Shown here: in pieces, positions 1-5,115 of the stretch
How positions within the stretch are numbered: position 1 is the first letter of the stretch
Layout: each line of letters begins with the position of its first letter
DNA from: CALBZH01 sp964538515
GTDB taxonomy: Bacteria > Desulfobacterota > Syntrophobacteria > Syntrophobacterales > Syntrophobacteraceae
NCBI GenBank assembly: GCA_964538515.1
Contig: CAZIEW010000106.1
Span: forward strand, 1 to 7,329
Reading direction: 5' to 3'
DNA: 7,329 nucleotides
Program-made: the position numbers and the translations under genes
The notes under the pieces: model-generated
The model's input: only the letters and a program-made list of their open reading frames with translations
Database searches by the model: none
Told to the model about the DNA's origin: nothing

Positions 1-169
1 TGGGGTCGTCGAAGCCGTCGATCACGATCTTGTCGTTGGGTCCGAGCCAGCGAAAGTGTGTGCTGACCGAGCCGGTCGTGCCGCGATCGGGGCGACTGTA
101 AAGCCACCATCCAAACAGCACGATGGCCAATAGAATCCCGCCGCCGAGAAGTATGCCGAACCGCTTCAT
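1..169 (-). CDS. creA: CreA family protein, N-terminal part (cut by window edge)
   Basis: The first 56 residues are visible; the rest lies beyond position 1. Residues 5-24 form a hydrophobic segment (ILLGGGILLAIVLFGWWLY region) that looks like an uncleaved membrane anchor or a signal peptide. From residue 33 the sequence GSVSTHFRWLGPNDKIVI followed by DGFDDP closely matches the start of the mature part of E. coli CreA as I remember it (GSVDTVFKMIGPDHKIVV, then EAFDDP). CreA is a conserved envelope protein of unknown biochemical role, named after the adjacent creBC two-component genes in E. coli. The ATG at 169 is preceded by an AAGAAGG-like ribosome binding site about 9 nt upstream. It is probably the last visible gene of the left unit, but 216 bp separate it from the DUF3185-type gene. 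That gap (170-385) holds an imperfect G-rich/C-rich hairpin near 312-350 and no U-tract, so it may have its own promoter. Confidence 0.85.
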   Translation of the reverse strand, partial: MKRFGILLGGGILLAIVLFGWWLYSRPDRGTTGSVSTHFRWLGPNDKIVIDGFDDP

Positions 170-385
170 GGTGAATTGCCTTCTTGGAGTAAATTCGTAC
201 CCAACCCTGGAGCCGGTCGGGAGGAAGAGGCGGTAGAGGGGATGATGCTGAGCGATCGCAGGTTATCCGATGGAGACGACACCGGAAATCACGGTCCCAG
301 TGCCACCGATTCCGCCGTTGACCGCACCGGGGAGGGGCCGTGCTTCCCCCACCCCCGCTGCGCGCAATCGGATATCCAGGCGGTC

Positions 386-619
386 CTAATTTTGGAGCAA
401 GCTCTTCTTGCTTCCATAAAGCAGCAGCAGACCACCCCCCACGATCGCCCCCACGCCGGCCCAGATGGGGACGTTGACCGTCTGCTTTTCCGCAACCGAC
501 ACCTGGAGCGGACCCAGTTTGACGTCGTGCGTCGCCTTGGTGTAGCTGAAGCCGCCGTACAGCAGTCCCACGATGCCCACCACAACCAGCACGATTCCCA
601 TGATCTTGACTGCGTTCAT
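386..619 (-). CDS. DUF3185-like small two-helix membrane protein
   Basis: A 77-residue protein with two hydrophobic segments (about residues 5-23 and 51-69) joined by a polar loop, KATHDVKLGPLQVSVAEKQT, and ending in a basic tail, GSKKSLLQN. The opening MNAVKIMGIVLVVVGIVGLLYGGFSYTK and the central pattern (GPLQVSV, then VNVPIWAGVGAIVGGG) fit the DUF3185 family of inner-membrane proteins of unknown function; I assign this from memory of the family pattern. I chose the ATG at 619 over one 30 bp further upstream because a GGGGAG ribosome binding site lies 7 nt before it and the upstream extension would overlap the preceding gene. It starts only 16 bp after the Thivi_2564-type gene, so the two are almost certainly cotranscribed. 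No catalytic residues are apparent; a structural or stress role in the membrane is inference. Confidence 0.85.
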   Translation of the reverse strand: MNAVKIMGIVLVVVGIVGLLYGGFSYTKATHDVKLGPLQVSVAEKQTVNVPIWAGVGAIVGGGLLLLYGSKKSLLQN

Positions 620-635
620 CTCATCTCCCCTTAAC

Positions 636-827
636 TTACTTGCCAACACGAAGTCCCGAAAGGGAACCGATGACCCCGAAGACGCTCAATAGCCATATGA
701 TCACGACAATCACCACGACGATATTGAGGATGCTTTTGATTTTCCGATCCATCGGAATGTAGTTGTTAATCGCCCAAAGAATCACCCCAACGACAACCAG
801 AATAATAATCAAATTAATCAAAGGCAT
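636..827 (-). CDS. Thivi_2564-type small membrane protein
   Basis: A 63-residue protein made almost wholly of two hydrophobic helices (about residues 3-20 and 33-52). They are separated by a conserved-looking turn, NNYIPMDRKIKSIL, and followed by a short tail, GSLSGLRVGK. The opening MPLINLIIILVVVGVILWAI and the IPMD turn are typical of the Thivi_2564 family, uncharacterised miniature membrane proteins common in Gram-negative bacteria; this is recognition from memory. A strong ribosome binding site (AAGGAGA) lies 5 nt before the ATG at 827. It is followed closely by the DUF3185-type gene and preceded by the DUF3309 gene with a 117-bp spacer, so it is the middle member of a run of three tiny membrane proteins. 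No function is known. Confidence 0.87.
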   Translation of the reverse strand: MPLINLIIILVVVGVILWAINNYIPMDRKIKSILNIVVVIVVIIWLLSVFGVIGSLSGLRVGK

Positions 828-944
828 TTGCTTCTCCTTCCATGTCCATAGTCAAATGACCAGCTGATCCTGACCGAAACCAAAGCCCCTCGCCCCCGGA
901 CTCTCCTGTTGATATGCGTCCCCCTTTCGATGCCCTCACTCCTC

Positions 945-1100
945 TCACATGCGACCAAACAGCAAGAGCACAACAACGATAAGAAGGATCAGTCCCATGC
1001 CACCGCTTGGATAGTATCCCCACGTACGGCTGTGTGGCCAAGTTGGGAGGGCGCCAATGAGAAGAAGAACCAATAAGATAAGAAGAATCGTCCCTAGCAT
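945..1100 (-). CDS. DUF3309 family miniature membrane protein
   Basis: A 51-residue protein with two hydrophobic helices (about residues 3-18 and 34-49) around a turn, ALPTWPHSRTWGYYPSGGMG. This is the hallmark pattern of DUF3309: MLGTILLILLVLLLIGALPTWP at the start and LLLFGRM at the end. The ATG at 1100 has a purine-rich AGGAAAGAGA sequence directly upstream. A longer reading frame extends to 1238, but its extra 46 residues run through the leader and do not look like this family. It is the first gene of the left unit, and a σ54-like promoter at 1241-1260 would give it a leader of about 130 nt. The family has no established biochemical function; the link to stress is inferred from its neighbours. 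Confidence 0.88.
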   Translation of the reverse strand: MLGTILLILLVLLLIGALPTWPHSRTWGYYPSGGMGLILLIVVVLLLFGRM

Positions 1101-1240
1101 TTTCTCTTTCCTTCCTGCCGTTGACTCGGCGTGTGCTTGCCTGCACCCGTTGACCCTTACCCAATGCGGGAATGCCCGATCGCGGAAGAGAGCAAGAGAG
1201 CCGGGATCGAGACCCAACGAACCATGCACCATGATCACTT

Positions 1241-1260
1241 GAGCAAGTCCCGTACCCGGG
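1241..1260 (-). promoter_or_regulatory. σ54-type (-24/-12) promoter of the DUF3309 unit
   Basis: On the minus strand this reads GGGTACGGGACTTGCTC from 1257 to 1241. GG at 1256-1255 and GC at 1244-1243 are exactly 10 bases apart, and the flanks ACG and TTGCT agree with the σ54 consensus TGGCACG-N4-TTGCW. Transcription would start near 1231 and run left into the DUF3309 gene at 1100. The same element occurs at 4595-4614 in the same relation to an upstream palindrome, which makes a chance match less likely. The -24 half deviates at the leading T and at the C of GGC. Confidence 0.65.
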
Positions 1261-1355
1261 CAAGGAAAGACCCTATATTTGTGGTTTATATAGCGTTTTC
1301 AAACTGTTATGGTAGGGAGAAGTACTCTGACAGTTATGGATCTGGAAGGAAGAAG

Positions 1356-1379
1356 TGTTGCAGGCAACAGAATCGTTGC
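1356..1379 (-). promoter_or_regulatory. Candidate enhancer-binding site (TGTTGC/GCAACA dyad plus half-site)
   Basis: TGTTGCAGGCAACA (1356-1369) is a dyad with only the two central bases unmatched. It is followed after five bases by CGTTGC (half-site GTTGC at 1375-1379), so GCAAC and GTTGC form a second overlapping dyad. A further GCAACA lies at 1398-1403. The centre is 106 bp upstream of the -24 element, the usual range for an NtrC-type activator site. The unit is repeated at 4710-4733. It does not match the NifA site (TGT-N10-ACA) because the spacer here is 8. The cognate activator is unknown. Confidence 0.6.
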
Positions 1380-1433
1380 ACTACTCCCGTGTCACACGCA
1401 ACACTTCCATATCAGGTCACCTTAAGCGCCAAA

Positions 1434-1739
1434 TCAGTGGACAAAGAGCCTTCGATTTCCCTCAACCCCGTCAAGAACGGCAGACACGGCGTACTGCAAT
1501 GCGATTTTGGCGCCCTTCTCCGGCGTCCGTCCGGACCATTTTCCGGTGTTGCACTCTCCGTGCCCCTTGATTGTTGGGACGGTTGCCCCATCTCTCGCAT
1601 GGAATTCCGTCAGCAGATCGATATCGAACCCATACTTCCGACGCTCAACCGAAGAATCCACGGGATCGCCCCCCCGGCTCTGTGCAACACTGCACGTGGC
1701 TAGGAGAAGCGACGCGAGAAAGAGGAAGCACAAATTCAC
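1434..1739 (-). CDS. Hypothetical small exported protein
   Basis: A 101-residue reading frame starting with GTG at 1739; I do not recognise it. The first 19 residues (MNLCFLFLASLLLATCSVA) look like a secretion signal with a plausible cleavage after SVA. The LATC sequence resembles but does not fully meet a lipobox. The rest is polar, with a central DGATVPTIKGHGECNTGKW stretch, two cysteines and no evident domain. Stops lie immediately upstream in frame, so GTG is the earliest start; the only good ribosome binding site (AAGGAGAT) is 16 nt before it, further than ideal. It follows the arginine decarboxylase gene by 101 bp and ends about 55 bp before the palindrome of the next promoter region. 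It could be a small periplasmic protein or a chance or decaying frame. Confidence 0.42.
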   Translation of the reverse strand: MNLCFLFLASLLLATCSVAQSRGGDPVDSSVERRKYGFDIDLLTEFHARDGATVPTIKGHGECNTGKWSGRTPEKGAKIALQYAVSAVLDGVEGNRRLFVH

Positions 1740-1840
1740 GGTCTTTTACTAACCGATCTCCTTGTAAAGGTCTGTTACGGTGAGTCTGGCAAGCCGAGCA
1801 AGTTGTTTCGGAACATTCGGAACATGGGGAGAACCGACCA

Positions 1841-2386
1841 TCAGATCAATATGGCGGCGGCGACGACCGTGGTCCAGACGCCACCCGATGCTGCGTTGAC
1901 TGCCATGGTCAGGCTGGTTGTGTCGACGATCTCGCCACCCATGAAGAATTGCTCTTTGCGCTCGTTGTAGTCTTTGTCGGCGTCGAAGGGGATGCCCAGG
2001 GTCGTCGCCAGCATGGTGGCCGCCAGGTCTTCGGCGTAATCCGCCGCCTCCTCTTCGGTTTGGCCGTAGCCGTGATGCTCGGACAGATAGCCGTACTTGT
2101 CGACGTCGGTGGGCCGTGCCACGCCGATGGACGCTGCAATGCGGCGTCCCGGCTCGTTGGCGGCCATTTCGGCAATCACCGCGAAGACAATCTCTCCCGG
2201 CTGCAGGAGCTGCAGGCCGCCCTCGCGCGGGATGATTTTGCAGCTGGGTGGGAAAATCGACGACACGCGAACCAGGTTGTATTGGGCGATGCCGGCATCT
2301 CGCAGCGCCAACTCGAAGCTGGAGAGCTTCTCCTTGTGTATGCCAACGCCGCGGGTCAAGAACAACTTGCGGGGAATCAGTCGCAT
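1841..2386 (-). CDS. pdaD: Pyruvoyl-dependent arginine decarboxylase
   Basis: A 181-residue protein of the PvlArgDC family (EC 4.1.1.19), which converts arginine to agmatine and CO2, an entry to polyamine synthesis or a proton-consuming acid response. The proenzyme cuts itself and turns a serine into the pyruvoyl cofactor. Here the site is RVSSIFPP, so cleavage is predicted between Ser42 and Ser43, matching the ISSIMPP site of the Methanocaldococcus jannaschii enzyme. Glu103 in YLSEHHGYG aligns with the catalytic Glu of the archaeal enzyme (MEYEGK). The C-terminal half carries TEEEAADYAEDLAATMLATTLGIPFD, also family-like. I chose ATG 2386 because AGAGGA lies 8 nt upstream; a frame extending to 2428 would overlap the kinase end. 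It sits 26 bp after the histidine kinase gene, so the two are probably cotranscribed. No agmatinase or agmatine deiminase is nearby, so what agmatine is used for is open. Confidence 0.93.
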   Translation of the reverse strand: MRLIPRKLFLTRGVGIHKEKLSSFELALRDAGIAQYNLVRVSSIFPPSCKIIPREGGLQLLQPGEIVFAVIAEMAANEPGRRIAASIGVARPTDVDKYGYLSEHHGYGQTEEEAADYAEDLAATMLATTLGIPFDADKDYNERKEQFFMGGEIVDTTSLTMAVNAASGGVWTTVVAAAILI

Positions 2387-2412
2387 GGCGTGAGTCCTCT
2401 GACTGAGTTGTG

Positions 2413-3906
2413 TTACGAAGCCTTGCACTCATCTTCTCTGGATATGGTGAACACGAAGTTCGACCCGTTCGGCAGGGCCTCGTACCATATTTCGCCGCCG
2501 TGCTCGCGGATGATCTGCCTGCAAAGGGACAAGCCAAGGCCGACACCGTCCGTGGTGGGACCTTCCGATGGCTCGATCCGCTCAAACCTCTCGAATATCT
2601 TCTCTCGATCTTCTTCAGCAATCGGTATGCCGCTGTTGTAGACGTTGAGACGATAATGCGATTCGTGTTGCTCAAAGCCAAACGAGATAGTGCACCCCTT
2701 GGCGCCGTACTTGACGGCATTGCTGAAGAGGTTCCTGTAGACCGCCTTCAGCCAGGTCTTGTTGGCACAGATGGGTATGGAACCGGCGGGAATCGCCCCC
2801 AGACGATTGTCGATGACAATCTCACGCCTGGTGATGTCGTCCGCGAGCTCGTCCAACACGGCATCGATGATATCCTGCCGCAGGTCCAGCACCTCGCGCC
2901 CCATTTCCATCGAGCCCGTGACGATGGCGGCTTTCCCGAGGTAATCCTCCGCGGTTCCCAGCAGGCGGGCGCAACGGGACAAAAGGTCTTGCACGGTGTT
3001 GGCCGGGTTTTGGTCCAGCTTCCCGTATGCGCCTCGAAGCATGAGCTTCAAGATGGAGGCGATGGCGACAAGTGGTCCCCGGATGTCATGAGAGAGGACC
3101 ATCACCATGTTCAGAATGTGCTCGTTCAACCATCGAATCCGCTGTTCCGATTCGAGGAGTGCAGCTTCCGCCCGATTGCGCTCGGTGATGTCGTCACCGG
3201 ACGAGATCGTCCCGGTGATGTGTCCCCTCTCGTCTTTCAATATCGTGTTGTGCCAGGCGATGGTGCGCTCCTCGCCGCTCCGGGTCAATACGGTGTTTTC
3301 AACAACCCCGACCGGCTCGACACTCCCCGCCATGAACTGCAAGAAGACCTTCCTGACATGCTCACGCACCGCTTCGGGCAAGAAATGGTCGAACCAGTTC
3401 TTGCCGAGAATCTCTGCTTCGCTGTAGCCCAGCAATCGGCATCCGGCCTGGTTGATCAGGCTCACCGTCTGGTCGGCATCGAGAGCGACCACCATGGTCC
3501 CTACGATGTCAAGGTACCGCTGGGCCTTCTCCTTCTCTTGCTGCAACGCTTCCTCCGCACGCCTCCGTTCGGTGATGTCCCTGGCGACGACTGTCACCCC
3601 GTGCGGGTTGGGATAGGCCCTCACGCCAAGACAGAGACGCCTCTCGCGTCCGAGGTCGCTGATGATGAAGCCTTCGGCCTTGCGCTTCAGAGGCGCCCTG
3701 CGGTATGCCTCGGCAGCAGTTTTCGCGCACCCGGTGGTCGGAGGGAAGACGTCGTGCCAGGATTTCCCGAGTACCGCTTCCTCAGGAATGCCCACCAGCT
3801 CTTCGCTGGCTTTGTTCCAGAAGGTGAACCTAAGATCTGTATCCATGGCGAAGCACACATCGCTCAGCTCCTCAAGAAATCTTTGCTCAAGGATACTCCC
3901 GGTCAT
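2413..3906 (-). CDS. Soluble two-PAS sensor histidine kinase
   Basis: A 497-residue protein with no membrane segment, so a cytoplasmic sensor. PAS 1 covers about residues 5-113 and ends ARDITERRRAEEAL. PAS 2 covers about 128-243 and ends GDDITERNRAEAAL; each is followed by a coiled linker. The dimerisation/phosphoacceptor region begins near 260, with His273 in the H-box LSHDIRGPL. The ATPase domain covers about 380-490: N-box NLFSNAVKYG (Asn392, Asn396), F-box FERF (438-441) and glycine box DGVGLGLSL (453-461). The usual Asp of the G1 box (DxGxG) is replaced: VYNSGIPI has Asn424 there, a variant also found in other kinases of this type. There is no receiver domain, and no response regulator in the window, so it is an orphan kinase here. 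An AAGGA ribosome binding site lies 9 nt before ATG 3906. The signal sensed and the partner cannot be read from the sequence; its place in the σ54-controlled unit makes a role in the same stress response likely. Confidence 0.95.
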   Translation of the reverse strand: MTGSILEQRFLEELSDVCFAMDTDLRFTFWNKASEELVGIPEEAVLGKSWHDVFPPTTGCAKTAAEAYRRAPLKRKAEGFIISDLGRERRLCLGVRAYPNPHGVTVVARDITERRRAEEALQQEKEKAQRYLDIVGTMVVALDADQTVSLINQAGCRLLGYSEAEILGKNWFDHFLPEAVREHVRKVFLQFMAGSVEPVGVVENTVLTRSGEERTIAWHNTILKDERGHITGTISSGDDITERNRAEAALLESEQRIRWLNEHILNMVMVLSHDIRGPLVAIASILKLMLRGAYGKLDQNPANTVQDLLSRCARLLGTAEDYLGKAAIVTGSMEMGREVLDLRQDIIDAVLDELADDITRREIVIDNRLGAIPAGSIPICANKTWLKAVYRNLFSNAVKYGAKGCTISFGFEQHESHYRLNVYNSGIPIAEEDREKIFERFERIEPSEGPTTDGVGLGLSLCRQIIREHGGEIWYEALPNGSNFVFTISREDECKAS

Positions 3907-4004
3907 CGCTCTGTTCCTTTACTGCCCCAATCCTTGATAATTGAGGACATACCGCATGCCCCCCAGTACGATCGGTGAAAATACGGGACCCATTCCCCGA
4001 TCCT

Positions 4005-4154
4005 TCACACGGCCCTTCGCCCCTGAATGACCCCAAGCAAAACGACAATGACCGCAATGACCAGCAAGACGTGAATAAACGATCCCAGCGTATAGCCGCT
4101 CACCAGTCCCAGCAGCCACAAAACCAGCAGTATGCCAGCAATTGTCCACAACAT
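4005..4154 (-). CDS. lmo0937-type miniature membrane protein
   Basis: A 49-residue protein with two hydrophobic helices (about residues 3-19 and 25-42) and a basic end, QGRRAV. The sequence MLWTIAGILLVLWLLGLVSG, then YTLGSFIHVLLVIAVIVVLL, fits the lmo0937 family of tiny membrane proteins, named after a Listeria gene and widespread in bacteria; this is recognition from memory. The ATG at 4154 has a textbook ribosome binding site (AGGAAGGAG, 6 nt upstream), whereas the in-frame extension to 4241 has neither a good site nor a membrane-protein character. It follows the CsbD gene by 106 bp and precedes the histidine kinase by 98 bp. No function is established; being encoded next to csbD is consistent with a general stress role. 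Confidence 0.87.
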   Translation of the reverse strand: MLWTIAGILLVLWLLGLVSGYTLGSFIHVLLVIAVIVVLLGVIQGRRAV

Positions 4155-4260
4155 GTGATGCTCCTTCCTGACGGGCCATTCCCACTGCCGGCCACTGCAT
4201 CGCCACACCAGCTGGCAGGGATCATGCCGTCTCCGTTGCACGCACGAAACGCCGCTCTCA

Positions 4261-4440
4261 CTACTTCCCCAAAACCTCTTTGACCTGTCCGATCTTTTCC
4301 TGGACTTTTCCGGCGTTCTTTTCGCTTTTTCCTTCAGCTTCGAGCTCCGAATTCATGCCGACTTTTCCAGCGATCTCCTTGATCTTACCCTTGACTTTGT
4401 GCATTTTGCCTTCCGCCTGATCCCTCTTACCGGATTTCAT
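4261..4440 (-). CDS. CsbD family stress protein
   Basis: A 59-residue, highly charged, lysine- and glutamate-rich protein without hydrophobic segments, predicted soluble and helical. It shows the CsbD family signature of short repeats: EGKMHKVKGKIKEIAGKV, then ELEAEGKSEKNAGKVQEKIG. CsbD in Bacillus subtilis is a σB-controlled general stress protein, and relatives in Gram-negative bacteria are strongly induced by stress, although the molecular role is not settled. The ATG at 4440 has AAAAGGAGA 6 nt upstream. An in-frame start at 4503 would add 21 residues unlike the family and was rejected. The N-terminal region differs a little from the usual MNWDxxxGxWKQ opening. It is the first gene of the middle unit, with a predicted leader of about 145 nt from the σ54-like promoter. 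The leader carries an 11-nt dyad (TTCGAATCGAA on the plus strand, 4460-4470) of unknown meaning. Confidence 0.9.
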   Translation of the reverse strand: MKSGKRDQAEGKMHKVKGKIKEIAGKVGMNSELEAEGKSEKNAGKVQEKIGQVKEVLGK

Positions 4441-4594
4441 GGCATTTCTCCTTTTGAATTTCGAATCGAATGCTGTTGTCTTGGCCGCAATTGACCCGGT
4501 CATTGAAATGGTGCCTGAGACGGCCCGCTTTGCGCATTCCAGCTTAGGCAGGGGCCCAGGATGGAAGCCTAATGAGCCAGACCATATCCCTTCT

Positions 4595-4614
4595 GGGCAA
4601 GTTCCATGCCCGGC
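4595..4614 (-). promoter_or_regulatory. σ54-type (-24/-12) promoter of the csbD unit
   Basis: On the minus strand this reads GGGCATGGAACTTGCCC from 4611 to 4595. GG (4610-4609) and GC (4598-4597) are separated by 10 bases, and GGCA plus CTTGC agree with the σ54 consensus. The predicted start is near 4585, about 145 nt before the CsbD start codon. It pairs base for base, without gaps, with the element at 1241-1260. The last base of TTGCW is C here, a mild deviation. Confidence 0.65.
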
Positions 4615-4709
4615 GGATCAAGCGACGTGGCGTCTTGGTTTGGCTAATATGTCTGCAGGGTTATGGAATGGAGAGACCCACCGAAGGTTGTGGGGGTGAG
4701 GAGAAAAGG

Positions 4710-4733
4710 TGTTGCATGCAACAGAAGCGTTGC
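4710..4733 (-). promoter_or_regulatory. Candidate enhancer-binding site (perfect TGTTGCATGCAACA palindrome plus half-site)
   Basis: TGTTGCATGCAACA (4710-4723) is a perfect 14-bp palindrome. It is followed after five bases by a GTTGC half-site at 4729-4733, as in the copy at 1356-1379. Its centre is 106 bp upstream of the -24 GG at 4610, the same distance as in the other copy. A weaker relative, GTGCATGCAAG, lies at 4825-4835. The arrangement suggests binding of a dimeric activator acting at a distance on σ54 polymerase. Confidence 0.65.
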
Positions 4734-4748
4734 GGCACTCTCCCGTCA

Positions 4749-5115
4749 AAGTTCAATCTCAATGGCAGGAAGCTGGGCTCACCCCAATGCCCGCCAGGAC
4801 CTGGGATTGAGCCCGATGATCACAGTGCATGCAAGGCAATGCTCCTAATCCTCCGAGGGAGAAACGCTGAAAAATGACTGGAATCGGCCAGATGAGCGGA
4901 GTCCACGATACATGGGGAGCGTGATACCGGGCTGCGCTGCAATGCTGGCCGAGCCCGTTCAGGGACGTGCGCGTGTTAGGGGCCGAAGGCAATCTTTGTC
5001 CGGACAATCCGTTTCAGATCATTCAGCACCCGCAGACCCTGAGGGGTACACCTGGAAGTATCGCCCGGTGGATAGCGTGAGGAACCCTCAACCGCATGCA
5101 TTCTGAGTCGTCCTT
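4749..5115. other. Intergenic region without a recognised gene
   Basis: About 370 bp between the control region of the csbD unit and the end of the phosphoesterase gene. An 82-residue minus-strand frame (4759-5007) and short plus-strand frames have no recognisable composition, ribosome binding site or family likeness. A small hairpin (TGAGG-AAC-CCTCA, near 5077-5089) lies about 30 bp beyond the phosphoesterase stop but has no T-run after it, so I do not call a terminator. Confidence 0.6.

Larger units (their letters stand above)
1241..1394 (-). repeat. Upstream regulatory region, copy A of a pair
   Basis: This non-coding stretch aligns with 4595-4748 at a constant offset of 3354 bp. By hand count about 84 of 140 bases match without any gap between 1241 and 1380. 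Conservation is uneven: it is high in the σ54-like element, in two GTTATGG-like blocks (1306-1312 and 1333-1339) and in the dyad, and close to random in between. That pattern fits shared regulatory sites better than a recent duplication. The rest of the 333-bp gap (1101-1433) holds the leader of the DUF3309 unit, and I see no gene in it. Confidence 0.75.
4595..4748 (-). repeat. Upstream regulatory region, copy B of a pair
   Basis: This is the partner of 1241-1394 at a constant offset of 3354 bp. Shared blocks are the σ54-like element (4595-4614), TGGTTT (4636-4641), GTTATGG (4660-4666), GTTGTGG (4687-4693), the palindrome with its half-site (4710-4733), and a CACT-CTCCCGT-like stretch after it, where the first one- or two-base shift appears. 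The blocks between promoter and palindrome could be a DNA-bending or accessory protein site; no clear IHF consensus was found. Confidence 0.75.

Noticed and set aside
312..350. Intrinsic terminator between the DUF3185-type gene and creA
   Set aside because: The G-rich and C-rich arms pair imperfectly and are not followed by a T-run on the minus strand.
1356..1369. NifA-type upstream activating sequence
   Set aside because: NifA needs TGT-N10-ACA; the spacer here is 8 bases in both copies, and no nitrogen-fixation gene is near.
1131..1703. A 190-residue plus-strand frame across the regulatory region
   Set aside because: It runs through the conserved promoter and palindrome region, has no ribosome binding site or family resemblance, and its cysteine- and arginine-rich translation looks non-coding.
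1749..2720. A 323-residue minus-strand frame spanning the kinase end and the arginine decarboxylase
   Set aside because: It is out of frame with both well-supported genes, overlaps them entirely and has an arginine-rich low-information translation typical of a shadow frame.
2410..3978. A 522-residue open frame on the plus strand opposite the histidine kinase
   Set aside because: It mirrors the kinase in a GC-rich sequence; the translation has no recognisable domain, whereas the minus strand carries complete PAS, H-box, N-box and glycine-box motifs.
1241..4748. Direct repeats marking a mobile element around the middle unit
   Set aside because: There is no transposase or integrase, and identity is only about 60% and concentrated in promoter-like blocks, which points to shared regulation rather than element ends.
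4821..4841. A third activator site (GTGCATGCAAG)
   Set aside because: Only the TGCATGCAA core matches; the outer palindrome bases and the half-site are missing, so it is noted but not called.
4759..5007. An 82-residue minus-strand frame in the gap after the phosphoesterase gene
   Set aside because: No ribosome binding site, unusual composition rich in Cys, His and Pro, and no recognisable motif.
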